Below, piece by piece: positions 26,610 through 35,357 of a stretch of 64,000 bases of DNA. The position numbers were made by a program, and so were the translations under genes. The DNA comes from Gemmatimonadota bacterium. GTDB lineage: Bacteria > Gemmatimonadota > Gemmatimonadetes > Longimicrobiales > Gaopeijiaceae. Numbering within the stretch: the stretch's first letter is position 1; the number at the start of each line of letters is the position of its first letter. The stretch covers positions 1-64,000 of the forward strand of contig SHZR01000001.1 in NCBI GenBank assembly GCA_009692205.1, read 5' to 3'. The notes beneath the pieces were generated by a model. The model searched no databases. It had not been told where the DNA came from and saw only the letters and a program-made list of their open reading frames with translations.

Positions 26610-27126
26610 AGTCCTCGGGATTCAGCTTCCGCAGGTGTTCCTTGAGCTCCTCTGGACCCATCGCCTCGTGCGGCGCCGCGTCGCCCTTGCCCGCGGCGGA
26701 CGCTCCGCCCGCCGACTCGTCTTCGGCAATCTCGATGGCGGCGACCTCGAGGAGGTCGTCCTGCGCGAAGATGCGCGCCGCCACGCGGAGCGCGACCGCA
26801 ATCGAGTCCGAGGGGCGCGCATCGAGCGAGAAGACCTCGCCGTTTCGCCTCACGATCATCTCGGCGTAGTACGTGCTCGCCTCGACCTTCGTGATGATCA
26901 CTTTCTGGAGGTTGCCCCCGAGGCCCTTCATGACCGCGCAAATGAGGTCATGGGTGAGGGGCCGCGAAAACTCCATGTCGGCGAGCTGCATCGCGATCGC
27001 GCTCGCCTCGCCCGGACCGATCCAGATGGGCAGGACGCGTTCGCCATCGAGCTCCTGCAGGATCACGACCGGCGTGTTCGTCGTGCGGTCCAGGGCCAGA
27101 CTCTGGACTTTGACCTCGACCAGCAC
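26590..27126 (-). CDS. BFN-domain bifunctional nuclease family protein
   Basis: 178 residues from GTG 27126, preceded by GGAGG at 10 nt; the frame is open further upstream but the residues there are low-complexity. The BFN (DUF151) domain is clear: V-E-V-K-V-Q-S-L-A-L-D, LPIWIGPGEASAIA, ADMEFSRPLTHDL, DARPSDSIAVALR. Family members have been described with DNase/RNase activity. A charged C-terminal extension (about 130-178) is added beyond the domain. It overlaps the following gene by about 20 bp if that gene starts at 26609. Confidence 0.85.
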   Translation of the reverse strand: MLVEVKVQSLALDRTTNTPVVILQELDGERVLPIWIGPGEASAIAMQLADMEFSRPLTHDLICAVMKGLGGNLQKVIITKVEASTYYAEMIVRRNGEVFSLDARPSDSIAVALRVAARIFAQDDLLEVAAIEIAEDESAGGASAAGKGDAAPHEAMGPEELKEHLRKLNPEDFGRFTP

Positions 27127-27292
27127 CTGGAGCAGACCTCCGCGCGGGGGACGCCCCGGGACTCGTCTCCCGGGTGCCCCCACCAGTACTCCGCAACGCC
27201 TGTCGGGTTCTCTCGCCGAGCGCCGGCGCCCTGTGCCGGCCCCCGGGCGCTCCCTCACTCCCTTTCGCCTACCCGTCGTGGGGGGCGCGACG

Positions 27293-28477
27293 TCAGGCCC
27301 TGACCGCCTTCCTGAGCTCTTCGACGCGGTCGGTCAGCTCCCAGGGGAAGAACTGCACGGGCTCCGTGCCCCCAGCGTCGGGCACCCGCTTCTCGGGTGT
27401 GCGACCGAAGTGGCCGTACGCCGCGGTGGGCGTGTAGATCGGATTCCGCAGCTGGAGCCGGTCGATGATCGCCCGCGGCCTGAAGTCGAAGACCTCGGAG
27501 ACGGCGTCGGCGAGATCGACGTCGGACACCTCGCCGGTGCCGAACGATTGGAGGTGCACGGACACCGGTTCCACGACGCCGATCGCGTAGGCCAACTGAA
27601 TCTCGCAGCGACGCGCGAGGCCCGCGGCGACGACGTTCTTCGCGGCCCAGCGCGCAGCGTAGGCGCCCGAACGATCGACCTTTGTCGGATCCTTGCCCGA
27701 GAACGCACCCCCGCCGTGTCGTCCGACACCGCCGTAGGTATCGACGATGATCTTCCGGCCCGTGAGCCCGCAGTCCCCGTGGGGACCGCCGATGACGAAG
27801 CGGCCGGTGGGGTTGATGTGCAGGATGCAGTTGTTCTCGTCGTAGAGCTCGGGGGGCAACGCCGGCTTGATGATCTTCTCGCGAACGATCGCCTTGATCT
27901 CACCGTCGCTCACATCGGGGTCGTGCTGCGTGCTCACGACCACGGTGTGGACACGGACGGGCTTGTCCCCATCGAACTCCACGGTGACCTGCGCCTTGCC
28001 GTCCGGCCGGATCCATGGCACTTCACCGCTCTTCCGCACCTGCGCGAGCCGGAGCGTGAGGGCGTGCGCGAACTGGAGCGTCGCCGGCATCAGCTCGGGG
28101 GTCTCGTTCGTCGCGTATCCGAACATCATGCCCTGGTCGCCCGCACCCCCGGTGTCGACGCCCATGGCGATGTCGAGAGACTGCTGATCCAGGTTGGTGA
28201 GCACGGCGCACGTCGTCGCGTCGATGCCCAGCGCCGCGTTCGTGTAGCCGATCCGCTGGAGCGTGCCGCGCACGATGTCGGGGAGGTGCACGTAGCCCTC
28301 CGTCGTCACCTCGCCGGCGACCAGCGCGAGGCCCGTCGTCACGAGCGTCTCGCAGGCGACCCGCGAACGGGGGTCGACCGCGAGGAGGTGGTCGAGAACG
28401 GCGTCGGAGATCTGGTCCGCGATCTTGTCGGGATGGCCTTCCGTGACCGACTCCGACGTGAAGAGCGTGTGGCGCAC
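27293..28477 (-). CDS. metK: S-adenosylmethionine synthase
   Basis: 394 residues from GTG 28477, chosen because the protein then begins [19 protein letters not shown] like its homologues; a TTG at 28534 would add 19 proline-rich residues, and neither start has a strong Shine-Dalgarno. MAT signatures are complete: [28 protein letters not shown] and [16 protein letters not shown]. It makes SAM from methionine and ATP. It sits 68 bp after ptsI at the end of the long minus-strand run; no SAM riboswitch is visible in that gap. Confidence 0.96.
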   Translation of the reverse strand: MRHTLFTSESVTEGHPDKIADQISDAVLDHLLAVDPRSRVACETLVTTGLALVAGEVTTEGYVHLPDIVRGTLQRIGYTNAALGIDATTCAVLTNLDQQSLDIAMGVDTGGAGDQGMMFGYATNETPELMPATLQFAHALTLRLAQVRKSGEVPWIRPDGKAQVTVEFDGDKPVRVHTVVVSTQHDPDVSDGEIKAIVREKIIKPALPPELYDENNCILHINPTGRFVIGGPHGDCGLTGRKIIVDTYGGVGRHGGGAFSGKDPTKVDRSGAYAARWAAKNVVAAGLARRCEIQLAYAIGVVEPVSVHLQSFGTGEVSDVDLADAVSEVFDFRPRAIIDRLQLRNPIYTPTAAYGHFGRTPEKRVPDAGGTEPVQFFPWELTDRVEELRKAVRA

Positions 28478-28545
28478 CTGGTCTGACTCGGCTTCTGGGG
28501 GAGGAGGACGGACCGATAGATCCGGCGGGGCCAAACGCTACGCGA

Positions 28546-30324
28546 TCACTCGGGGACCGACAAGCTCCAGCGGCCGGAAAACACCTTCAGGTCCACGGAG
28601 GTCCCGATGCCCTCGAGGAGACACGCGGCCACGTCGCGGCTCGTGTCCGCGGCGAGAGCCTTGCGGGCCGCTCGGCGCGCGTCCTCGATGCGGATGTCTC
28701 GCACCATCTTCTTGATCTCGGGCAGCGAGGGCCATCCCATGGACAGGACGGTGATGTCGAGCCCGAGCAGTAGAAACGCGCCCAGGGGATGGGCGGCCAT
28801 CTCGCCGCACACGCTGACCTCGATCCCGGCGGCACGCCCAACGCGGGCGACCTGGTGGATCTGCCGCACGACCGCCGGATGGAACGGGTTGTACAGTTTC
28901 GCCAGGCGCGTATTGGTGCGATCGACCGCGAGCGTGTATTGGACGAGGTCGTTCGTGCCGATTGAGAAGAAGTCGCAGTGACGCGCGAGCTCGGCCGCGT
29001 CGAGCGCCGCCGCGGGGGTCTCGATCATCACGCCGAGCTTGTAGCCCGTGTTGAACGGAATCCCCTCCTGGACGAGGCGCTCGCTCTCCTCGTCGAGAAG
29101 CGTCCTCACCGCGCGCACTTCGTCTACGTCGTTGACGAGGGGCAGCATCATGCGCACGTCGCCATGCGCCGTGGCGCGGAGCAGCGCGCGTAGCTGCGTG
29201 CGGAACAGATGTGGCTCGTCGAGGCACACGCGGATGGCGCGCCACCCGAGCATGGGATTCTCCTCGCGCGGCATATGCAGGAACATCGGGAACTTGTCGC
29301 CGCCCAAGTCGAAGGTGCGGATGAAGACCGCGCCCGACGGAAAGGCCTCGGCGACCGCGCGGTACGCCTCGTACTGTGCCTCTTCGACCGGCATGGTGTT
29401 GCGACCGACCACGAGGAACTCGGTGCGGAAGAGGCCGACGCCGACCGCACCATGCGCGCGGGCCTGAGACGCTTCCTCCGGCAAGTCGAGGTTGGCGCGC
29501 AGCTCGACGTACTGTCCGTCCGCGGTGACGGACTCGAGCGCGGCGATCTCGGCGACGTCATCCTCCCACAGGTCGATCCGGCGCTGGCGCGACCCGAAGC
29601 TGTCGCGCTCCTCAGGGCCGGGCTCCAGCACGACGCGACCGATGCGTCCGTCGAGGATCGCATCCAGTCCCTCCTTCGCGCGCGTCGTCACGTCCCCGAG
29701 ACCCACCACCGCGGGGATCTCGAGCGAACGCGCCAGAATCGCCCAATGCGCGGTCCTCGTGCCGTGGTCGGTGGCGATACCAAGCACGGTCCGCGGATCC
29801 AGCTGCATCATCAAGCTCGGCGTCAGGTCCCGCGAGACGATGATCACGCCCTCCTCGAGCGTGGCGAGGTCGGTCGGGTCGTGGTGGCCGAGCAGACGAT
29901 GCAGCACGCGGATGACCATGTCCTGGAGGTCGTTGAGCCGGTCGAGCACCATGGGATGCGACGTCCGGCTCCAGAGCGCCTGCAGCTCGAGCATCCTCCA
30001 CTCGAAGGCACGCTCGGCGCTGAGCCGATTCTCCCTCACGTAGCGCAGTGTCCCGTCCACGACCTCGACGTCGTCGAGCATCAGGATCTGGGGCTCGAAG
30101 ATGCGGGCCTCCACAGGCCCCAGCCGGATTTCTGTGGAGCGCTTGAGCTCGAGTAGACGCGCCTTGGCCCAGGAGCGGGCCGCGTGGAATCGCTCGACCT
30201 CGGCTTCGATTTGGGCCTCTGCGACGGTCACGTGCGGGACGATCGGGGCACCCCATCGGAGGTGGAATATCTTCCCGGCCGCGATCCCTTCGGAAGCGGG
30301 GAGCCCATCGAGCACGATCGTCAT
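28546..30324 (-). CDS. ptsI: PTS enzyme I (PEP-protein phosphotransferase)
   Basis: 592 residues from ATG 30324, which overlaps the HPr stop (ATGA). The phospho-histidine is His193 in DHGTRTAHWAI. The HPr-binding helical domain precedes it, and the C-terminal PEP barrel carries GLFRTEFLV, MLPLVNDVDEVRAV and VSVCGEMAAHP with the catalytic Cys. Enzyme I takes phosphate from PEP and passes it to HPr. It is the last of the hpf-hprK-EIIA-EIIB-EIIC-EIID-HPr-EI run. Confidence 0.97.
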   Translation of the reverse strand: MTIVLDGLPASEGIAAGKIFHLRWGAPIVPHVTVAEAQIEAEVERFHAARSWAKARLLELKRSTEIRLGPVEARIFEPQILMLDDVEVVDGTLRYVRENRLSAERAFEWRMLELQALWSRTSHPMVLDRLNDLQDMVIRVLHRLLGHHDPTDLATLEEGVIIVSRDLTPSLMMQLDPRTVLGIATDHGTRTAHWAILARSLEIPAVVGLGDVTTRAKEGLDAILDGRIGRVVLEPGPEERDSFGSRQRRIDLWEDDVAEIAALESVTADGQYVELRANLDLPEEASQARAHGAVGVGLFRTEFLVVGRNTMPVEEAQYEAYRAVAEAFPSGAVFIRTFDLGGDKFPMFLHMPREENPMLGWRAIRVCLDEPHLFRTQLRALLRATAHGDVRMMLPLVNDVDEVRAVRTLLDEESERLVQEGIPFNTGYKLGVMIETPAAALDAAELARHCDFFSIGTNDLVQYTLAVDRTNTRLAKLYNPFHPAVVRQIHQVARVGRAAGIEVSVCGEMAAHPLGAFLLLGLDITVLSMGWPSLPEIKKMVRDIRIEDARRAARKALAADTSRDVAACLLEGIGTSVDLKVFSGRWSLSVPE

Positions 30325-30608
30325 GCGTCCATCTCCTCGAAGCCCCGGCCCACGAGATCCGCGAGCGCGTCTACAGCAGCTTCGGCGTCTTTGCCCTGGG
30401 CCGAAAGCCGGAGCCGACTCCCCCGCTCCGCCGCGAGCATCAGGACGCCCATGACGCTCTTGCCGTTCACCTCGAGGCCGTCCTTCTCCACGCGGATCGC
30501 GGACGCGAACCGGCCCGCGATCTTCACGAACGCCGCGGCCGGACGCGCGTGCATGCCCGCTCGGTTGACGATCTCCACCTCGCGCTGCACCAAGAGCCTG
30601 TCGGTCAT
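30321..30608 (-). CDS. ptsH: PTS phosphocarrier protein HPr
   Basis: 95 residues. The catalytic His20 is in NRAGMHARPAA, and the regulatory serine is Ser51 in GKSVMGVLML, the site phosphorylated by HPr kinase. Both sites are therefore kept, which agrees with hprK in the same operon. Start and stop codons overlap those of EIID and ptsI (ATGA at both ends), so stoichiometric translation is likely. It carries phosphate from EI to EIIA of the mannose-type transporter encoded upstream and probably to the PtsN-like EIIA at 21805. Confidence 0.96.
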   Translation of the reverse strand: MTDRLLVQREVEIVNRAGMHARPAAAFVKIAGRFASAIRVEKDGLEVNGKSVMGVLMLAAERGSRLRLSAQGKDAEAAVDALADLVGRGFEEMDA

Positions 30609-31354
30609 AGGAAGAGTCCCAGAGCGGATAAGCCTGCCACAGCCACCACGACCGTAACCGCGGCGGGACGCCAGGCCCGGTGACCCACGAACAGCCCGGC
30701 CAGGCACGCGATGGCGGCGAGCGCCACCCACACCGGCCCCGCCGCCGCCAGGCCATCTGCGCCGACCAGCATCGCCCCGACCAGGGCACCGAGCAGGAGA
30801 GACGCGACGACCTGCAGTTTGCTCGTCCACCCGCCCAGATCGGCTCTCGCCAGACGTCCGCCCACCTCACGGCCGTCGGCCAGTCCCACGCGGAACGCCC
30901 ACAGCCGCAAACCGACGTGCCCGACGTTGTACACGAACAGGAACGCGATCACGGCAACCCATCCAGGCAGGCCTATCCAATACAACGTCAACGCCAGCAG
31001 CGAGACGCCCGGAAGCCACGTCGCCCAGACGAGCCCGTCGCCGAGGCTCCCCAGGGGACCGCGCACCGCCAGCTTGAAGCGCCGCACGGTTTCCGCATCC
31101 GCACCCTCCGATTCGAGCTTCACCGCCGCGCCGAGCGCGACGTTGCAGAGGTAGGGGTGTGCGTTGAAGTGCTCCAGATGGCGCTGCAGCGAGGCGTCCA
31201 TAGCGGCCGAGTCCGTGAAGATCCTCCGGAGCGCGGGCAGCATGGCGAACGCGAAGCCTCCGCCGAGCATCGTGCGGTAGTTCCACGAGCCCTGGATGAG
31301 GAACGAGCGGAGGAAGGCGGACGTGAGCGCCGTGCGTGACAGTCGCTCGGTCAA
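30605..31354 (-). CDS. PTS mannose/sorbose-family EIID
   Basis: 249 residues starting at TTG 31354, which overlaps the EIIC stop (TTGA). EIID hallmarks: the N-terminal RSFLIQGSWNYRTMLGGGFAF, HLEHFNAHPYLCNVALGAAVKLE and GPLGSLGDGLVWA, then four to five hydrophobic helices at the C-terminus. EIID pairs with EIIC to form the membrane channel of the mannose PTS family. Such genes are common in Firmicutes; here the set lies in a GC-rich operon with HprK. Confidence 0.93.
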   Translation of the reverse strand: MTERLSRTALTSAFLRSFLIQGSWNYRTMLGGGFAFAMLPALRRIFTDSAAMDASLQRHLEHFNAHPYLCNVALGAAVKLESEGADAETVRRFKLAVRGPLGSLGDGLVWATWLPGVSLLALTLYWIGLPGWVAVIAFLFVYNVGHVGLRLWAFRVGLADGREVGGRLARADLGGWTSKLQVVASLLLGALVGAMLVGADGLAAAGPVWVALAAIACLAGLFVGHRAWRPAAVTVVVAVAGLSALGLFL

Positions 31355-32007
31355 AGGAGGCGCGCCCCCAGAAGGGCCAGGGCCAGGCCGACCACGAAGG
31401 CGGTCCTGTGCCGGCGGAAGCCGCCGAAGTCCCTGAGCAGGATGCCGACCGAGACCGATCCGCCGACGAGGAGCAGCCCGAACGTCGCGCCCGGGGGGAC
31501 GGGCCAGGAGGCGACCAGTCCCCCGACGAGCGGACGGACCACGAGCACGCCCGCGAACGTCACGACGACGCCGCGCACGAAGTCCAACAGAACCGCACCC
31601 AGGTGCCCCGCCGCGAGCCGGCGCGTCGAGGTCGGCCCCTGGCCCGGATCGGGCACCAGCCGAGCGTTCGCGCGGCGCAGGTACGTGATGGAAGCCCCCG
31701 CGAGTTGGCCCCACACCAGTCCCGCCGCAACCGCTAGGGCGAGCGCACCCGGGGAGCCGGTGCCCGCAGCAGCCACCGCGACCACCGTGGCGGTCGAGCC
31801 CTCGGGAAATCGCGAGCCTCCGGTCGGGTACGACACGAGCAGATACAGCTCGAGGATCGCCCCGACTGCGACGCCGGCAGCCGGCTCGCCGACGGCCCAG
31901 CCCGTGAGCGCGCCGGCAACGAGTGGCCGCGACGTCATGAACTGGCCCACGGATGTGGCGTCCAGGGCGAGGAGGCCGCCGAGAAGGCTTACGAGGACGA
32001 TTTCCAT
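31351..32007 (-). CDS. PTS mannose/sorbose-family EIIC
   Basis: 218 residues, nearly all hydrophobic, with the EIIC-Man pattern: LLGGLLALDATSVGQFMTSRPL at the start and the GAILELYLLVSYPTGGSRFPE loop. Some arginine-rich cytoplasmic loop (about 108-122) splits the helices. It forms the sugar channel with EIID. It overlaps EIIB by 19 nt upstream and EIID by 4 nt downstream. Confidence 0.92.
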   Translation of the reverse strand: MEIVLVSLLGGLLALDATSVGQFMTSRPLVAGALTGWAVGEPAAGVAVGAILELYLLVSYPTGGSRFPEGSTATVVAVAAAGTGSPGALALAVAAGLVWGQLAGASITYLRRANARLVPDPGQGPTSTRRLAAGHLGAVLLDFVRGVVVTFAGVLVVRPLVGGLVASWPVPPGATFGLLLVGGSVSVGILLRDFGGFRRHRTAFVVGLALALLGARLL

Positions 32008-32483
32008 CGGCGCTTGAGCACGTCGAGATCCACACGGGGAGCATCCGGGAGGTCGCGCGAGTACACGTCGCTGCCCCCGGCTGCGATCGACTCCAGGTCC
32101 TGCATCTCGTGCTCGGTAAGGTGCACGTACGTGAGAGCCTCCCTTCGGCCGGGACCGTGGTGGACTCCACCGACCACGACGGCCTCACCTGCCAACCCGC
32201 CCCCCTCCGCCAGGCGCCGCATCGTGCCGACGTCTCGCGTGAGTAGGATGGTCCGCTCGGGCGCATCACGCCACTCGGCCAGGCGCGACGGGGCCTCGGC
32301 GCTGGGCACGAAGTTGGCCTCCACACCGCCCGCTCCCAGTCGGTAGAGGTCCTGTTCCCACCGGCTCTTCGCCAGGTCATCGTCGACGACCACGTACCGG
32401 TCCGGGCGAAGCTGGTTGGCCCACCCGATCACGACCTGCCCGTGGATCAACCGCTCGTCGATCCTGATGAGGACGATCGGCAC
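31989..32483 (-). CDS. PTS mannose/sorbose-family EIIB
   Basis: 164 residues from GTG 32483. The phosphorylated His14 is in RIDERLIHGQV, the EIIB-Man signature, and the Rossmann-like fold follows to RVDLDVLKRRW. It receives phosphate from EIIA and transfers it to the sugar as it passes EIIC/EIID. It lies 6 nt after EIIA and overlaps EIIC by 19 nt. Sugar specificity (mannose, sorbose, N-acetylglucosamine class) cannot be determined. Confidence 0.94.
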   Translation of the reverse strand: MPIVLIRIDERLIHGQVVIGWANQLRPDRYVVVDDDLAKSRWEQDLYRLGAGGVEANFVPSAEAPSRLAEWRDAPERTILLTRDVGTMRRLAEGGGLAGEAVVVGGVHHGPGRREALTYVHLTEHEMQDLESIAAGGSDVYSRDLPDAPRVDLDVLKRRWKSSS

Positions 32484-32489
32484 CTTACG

Positions 32490-32885
32490 CTAGCCCGAGG
32501 CCGGGGCCGCACGGATCGCGGCGCGGCCACTCTCGACCAGCCGAGGGACCAGTGCGTCCATCGACAGCTCGCGGTGGAAGACGAAGTCGAGCAGCATCGG
32601 GAGGTTCACTCCGCAGATCACCGCGCGGAGGGCTCTTCCGCGGCAGGCGTAAGCAGCCGCCGTGCCACAGCTTCCGGCCTGCAGGTCGACGAACACGATC
32701 GCGAGTCCTTCACCGGCCGCGGCATCCAACTCGCGAAGCAACACGTCCGGGCCCTTCGCATCGTTCGAGACCGCTTCGAGCCCCTCGGCGGCGTCCCCCA
32801 CGATGCGGCGCACGGCGTCCACGAGTCCGCGCGGCATGTCGCCGTGCCCCACGATCACTCCTCTCACGAGCGGCTGGTCACTCAT
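32490..32885 (-). CDS. PTS mannose-family EIIA
   Basis: 131 residues; the phospho-acceptor His14 is in VIVGHGDMPRGL, and the middle reads GLAIVFVDLQAGSCGTAA in place of the usual DLxGGSP. A single-domain EIIA, separate from EIIB, as in many non-Firmicutes. Its ATG lies inside the 3' end of hprK (8-nt overlap). In bacteria with an incomplete PTS this protein is regulatory only; here EIIB, C and D are all present downstream, so transport is plausible. Confidence 0.92.
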   Translation of the reverse strand: MSDQPLVRGVIVGHGDMPRGLVDAVRRIVGDAAEGLEAVSNDAKGPDVLLRELDAAAGEGLAIVFVDLQAGSCGTAAAYACRGRALRAVICGVNLPMLLDFVFHRELSMDALVPRLVESGRAAIRAAPASG

Positions 32886-33822
32886 AGTCCTGCTCGAGGT
32901 ACTGCCGGAGCCGGAGGTCGAATGCCTGTGCGGACTCCACCCCCGTGTAGCGAAGCAGGTGACTCATCGCCACGACCTCGGAGAGGACGGTGATGTTCTT
33001 CCCGGGGTTGAGCGGGATCGTGATCTTCGGGATGCGCACGCCGAGGATCTCCTCGTGCTCCATGTCGAGCCCCGTGCGGGAGTACTCTCGGTCCTTGTCC
33101 CAGATCTCGAGGCCGACGATCACCTCGATGCGCTTCTGTTGACGCACCGCGCGCACGCCGAAGAGGCCGGGCACATCGATGATGCCGATCCCACGGATCT
33201 CCATGTGGTGTCGCTGCAGCTCGTGGCCACGCCCGATCAAGAGGTCGTTGCCTTGCTTGGTCACGAACACGAGGTCGTCCGCCACGAGGCGGTGCCCGCG
33301 CTCCACGAGGTCGAGCACGCACTCGCTCTTCCCGACGCCGCTCTCTCCGACGAAGAGGACGCCGACGCCGTACACGTCCGCCAGCGATCCGTGCAGGGTC
33401 GTCGACGGAGCAAGCGCAACCTCGAAGTACGGCTTGATGCGGCGGTAGAAGTCCTTGGTGGTCTTCGCCGTGCGCAGCACCGGCACGGCGTGCTGGCCCG
33501 CGACATCGAGGAAGTACTCGGGGACGCGCTGACCCTTGGTGACGAACGCTGCGGGGACGTCGAACGTGAACAGCGCCGCCAGCCGAGTCCGGGCGTCATC
33601 CTCGGGCAGCGTGGCGAGGTACGTCATCTCCGTCTCGCCGAAGACCCACATCCTCCCCGAGGGCACTCGGCTGATGTGACCCGCCAGCGCGAGGCCCGGG
33701 GAGGTCAGGTCGGCGTCGTGCGTGAGTCGGTCGAGGCCGACCCCTTCGTTCAGGAGATCGAGAGCGAGGACCTCGGTCCGCTCGTCGAGGATCCTCCGCG
33801 CGGAAAGGCCCTTGACGGTCAG
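32878..33822 (-). CDS. hprK: HPr kinase/phosphorylase, predicted CTG start
   Basis: 314 residues if translation begins at CTG 33822. An in-frame GTG at 33666 would give only 262 and remove the N-terminal domain, but the 52 codons between read as a normal HprK N-terminus (LTVKGLS...EGVGLDR...DLTSPGLALAGHISR), no ATG/GTG/TTG exists there, and GGAGG sits 5 nt before the CTG. The P-loop GESGVGKSE is at about 159-167, with HGSLADVYG before it and the signature MEIRGIGIIDVPGLFGVRAVR after it. The enzyme phosphorylates and dephosphorylates HPr on its serine (Ser51 here). Confidence 0.9.
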   Translation of the reverse strand: MTVKGLSARRILDERTEVLALDLLNEGVGLDRLTHDADLTSPGLALAGHISRVPSGRMWVFGETEMTYLATLPEDDARTRLAALFTFDVPAAFVTKGQRVPEYFLDVAGQHAVPVLRTAKTTKDFYRRIKPYFEVALAPSTTLHGSLADVYGVGVLFVGESGVGKSECVLDLVERGHRLVADDLVFVTKQGNDLLIGRGHELQRHHMEIRGIGIIDVPGLFGVRAVRQQKRIEVIVGLEIWDKDREYSRTGLDMEHEEILGVRIPKITIPLNPGKNITVLSEVVAMSHLLRYTGVESAQAFDLRLRQYLEQDYE

Positions 33823-33844
33823 GCGCGCCTCCGAAGCGAGCGCA

Positions 33845-34171
33845 TCATCCCTGGCCCGCGCGATCGCGCGAGGGCGGCGCCCGGTGGTCCTTACGCAGCT
33901 CTCGCTGCCTGGTCAGCCGGCGGCTGAGGCGGTCCACGACCTTGTCGAGCGCGGCGCGAAACTCCGTGTCCTCGGCCCGGGCGACGACGGGCTCCTCGCC
34001 GTCTACATGAACGATGACCTCGACGATGCGGTCGAGCTTCTCCTCCATGAACACGCCCTCAGCCGACGTGGCCCGCGGGGAGTATTTGTCGAGCGACGCA
34101 ACGTCGGTCTCGGCGCGCTCGCGGACTTCCAAGGGCACCTCGCAGTGTCGTTCGGTAATCTGGACTCGCAC
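33845..34171 (-). CDS. hpf: Ribosome hibernation-promoting factor
   Basis: 108 residues from GTG 34171, the start that yields the usual MRVQITERHCEVP opening and has a GAGG just upstream. The core LDKYSP, EEKLDRIVEVIVHVDG and FRAALDKVVDRLSRRLTRQRELRKDH match short HPF/YfiA. It dimerises or silences 70S ribosomes in stationary phase. There is no long-form C-terminal domain. In many bacteria hpf lies beside ptsN, rapZ or hprK; the linkage is retained here, with hprK starting 22 nt downstream. Confidence 0.9.
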   Translation of the reverse strand: MRVQITERHCEVPLEVRERAETDVASLDKYSPRATSAEGVFMEEKLDRIVEVIVHVDGEEPVVARAEDTEFRAALDKVVDRLSRRLTRQRELRKDHRAPPSRDRAGQG

Positions 34172-34205
34172 CTTGCCTCGCTGCTGTGGGTTCGGATCGA
34201 AAAAG

Positions 34206-35357
34206 CTAGTGACGACCGCCCTCGGCAACCACGTCGCGGAGCACCGACTCGACGCCGTCCGCGGCGGCATCCCATGAGAATCCCTCCGCGAACGCCCGGG
34301 CCTGGCGCCCCATCTTTTCGCGGAGTGCCGCGTCACCGAGAAGAGACGCGATCGCGGCCGCGAGGGCCGGCACGTCGCCGTGCGGAACGAGCAGCCCTGT
34401 CTGCCCGTCCACCACAGATTCGCGGAGGCCCGGCGCGTCGCTCGCGACACTCGGGGTGCCGGATGCCGCGGCCTCCAGGTTGGAGATGCCCCATCCCTCC
34501 TTGGATGAGGTCAGCACGTGGACCCAAGCCCGCCGGAGTGCCTCGCGCTTCTCCTCCTCTGTCACGAAGCCCAACAGGCGCACCCGACTCTCGAGGCCCA
34601 GGCGGCGAATCTGCGCCTCGAGCGGCCCGCGCTGGTCGCCCTCCCCAACAATCAGGAACTCCACGTCGACCCCCTCGGCCGCCAGGCGAGCCACCGCGTC
34701 CACCACGAGGTCCACGCGCTTGTACCGCCTCAGGCGACCGAGAAAGAGGAGCGTGGGCCGCCCGGAGCGCCGCGACGGGTCGGGCGCGAAGTCGCCCAGG
34801 TCGATGCCGTTCGGCACGACGCGGATGCGCTCGGCGCGCATGCCCCGCTTCACCAGGTCTTGTCTTGTGCTCTCGGAGACGGCGATCACCGGGGTGGTCC
34901 TGAACACCGCCGGCACCGGACGCTCGAGCAGCCATGTGGCGAGCGCGACCGGTAGCGGGCCTGCCTGGAAGGCGGCCGTGCCGAAGAGATGATGCGCGAA
35001 GAGGACCACAGGAGCGCGCGTCCAGAACGGCGTGAACACCGGCACCTTGTTCAGATCCTCGACCACCACGTCGAAGGCCTGCGTAGCGAGGTGGCTTCGG
35101 TAGTAGCGAGGCGCGGTCAGGGAGAACGTGTACCGTCCCCCCGAGCGATGCACCGCGATGCCGTCGAGGAGCGCGCGCGGCGCGCACCCCGGCCACCCCG
35201 AGACGAGCGCCGTGACTTCGTGGCCCTTCCGCACGAACCGGCCGAAGATCTCGTGTAGATGGGTCTCCGCACCGCCGGCCTGCGGGTTCTCCCGGTCGAG
35301 CCAGTTGACCACCAGAATGCGCAGCGACCCGGAACGCGTGTCGCGCGGCGCGGTCAC
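34206..35357 (-). CDS. GT4-family glycosyltransferase
   Basis: 383 residues from GTG 35357, coupled to the nusB stop (GTGA). GT-B fold: N-terminal glycine loop AGGAETHLHE (about 28-37), an inter-domain region PVIAVSESTRQDL...RVVPNGID, and the C-terminal E-x7-E nucleotide-sugar motif EGWGISNLE. It probably transfers a hexose to a lipid or glycan acceptor in envelope polysaccharide synthesis, but no other polysaccharide gene is adjacent. Cytoplasmic, no membrane segment. Confidence 0.9.
   Translation of the reverse strand: MTAPRDTRSGSLRILVVNWLDRENPQAGGAETHLHEIFGRFVRKGHEVTALVSGWPGCAPRALLDGIAVHRSGGRYTFSLTAPRYYRSHLATQAFDVVVEDLNKVPVFTPFWTRAPVVLFAHHLFGTAAFQAGPLPVALATWLLERPVPAVFRTTPVIAVSESTRQDLVKRGMRAERIRVVPNGIDLGDFAPDPSRRSGRPTLLFLGRLRRYKRVDLVVDAVARLAAEGVDVEFLIVGEGDQRGPLEAQIRRLGLESRVRLLGFVTEEEKREALRRAWVHVLTSSKEGWGISNLEAAASGTPSVASDAPGLRESVVDGQTGLLVPHGDVPALAAAIASLLGDAALREKMGRQARAFAEGFSWDAAADGVESVLRDVVAEGGRH

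Noticed and set aside
28478-28545. SAM riboswitch upstream of metK
   Set aside because: The 68-bp gap is too short and lacks the expected helices.
33666-33822. Shorter HprK beginning at GTG 33666
   Set aside because: It would drop a recognisable N-terminal domain and has no better ribosome binding site.
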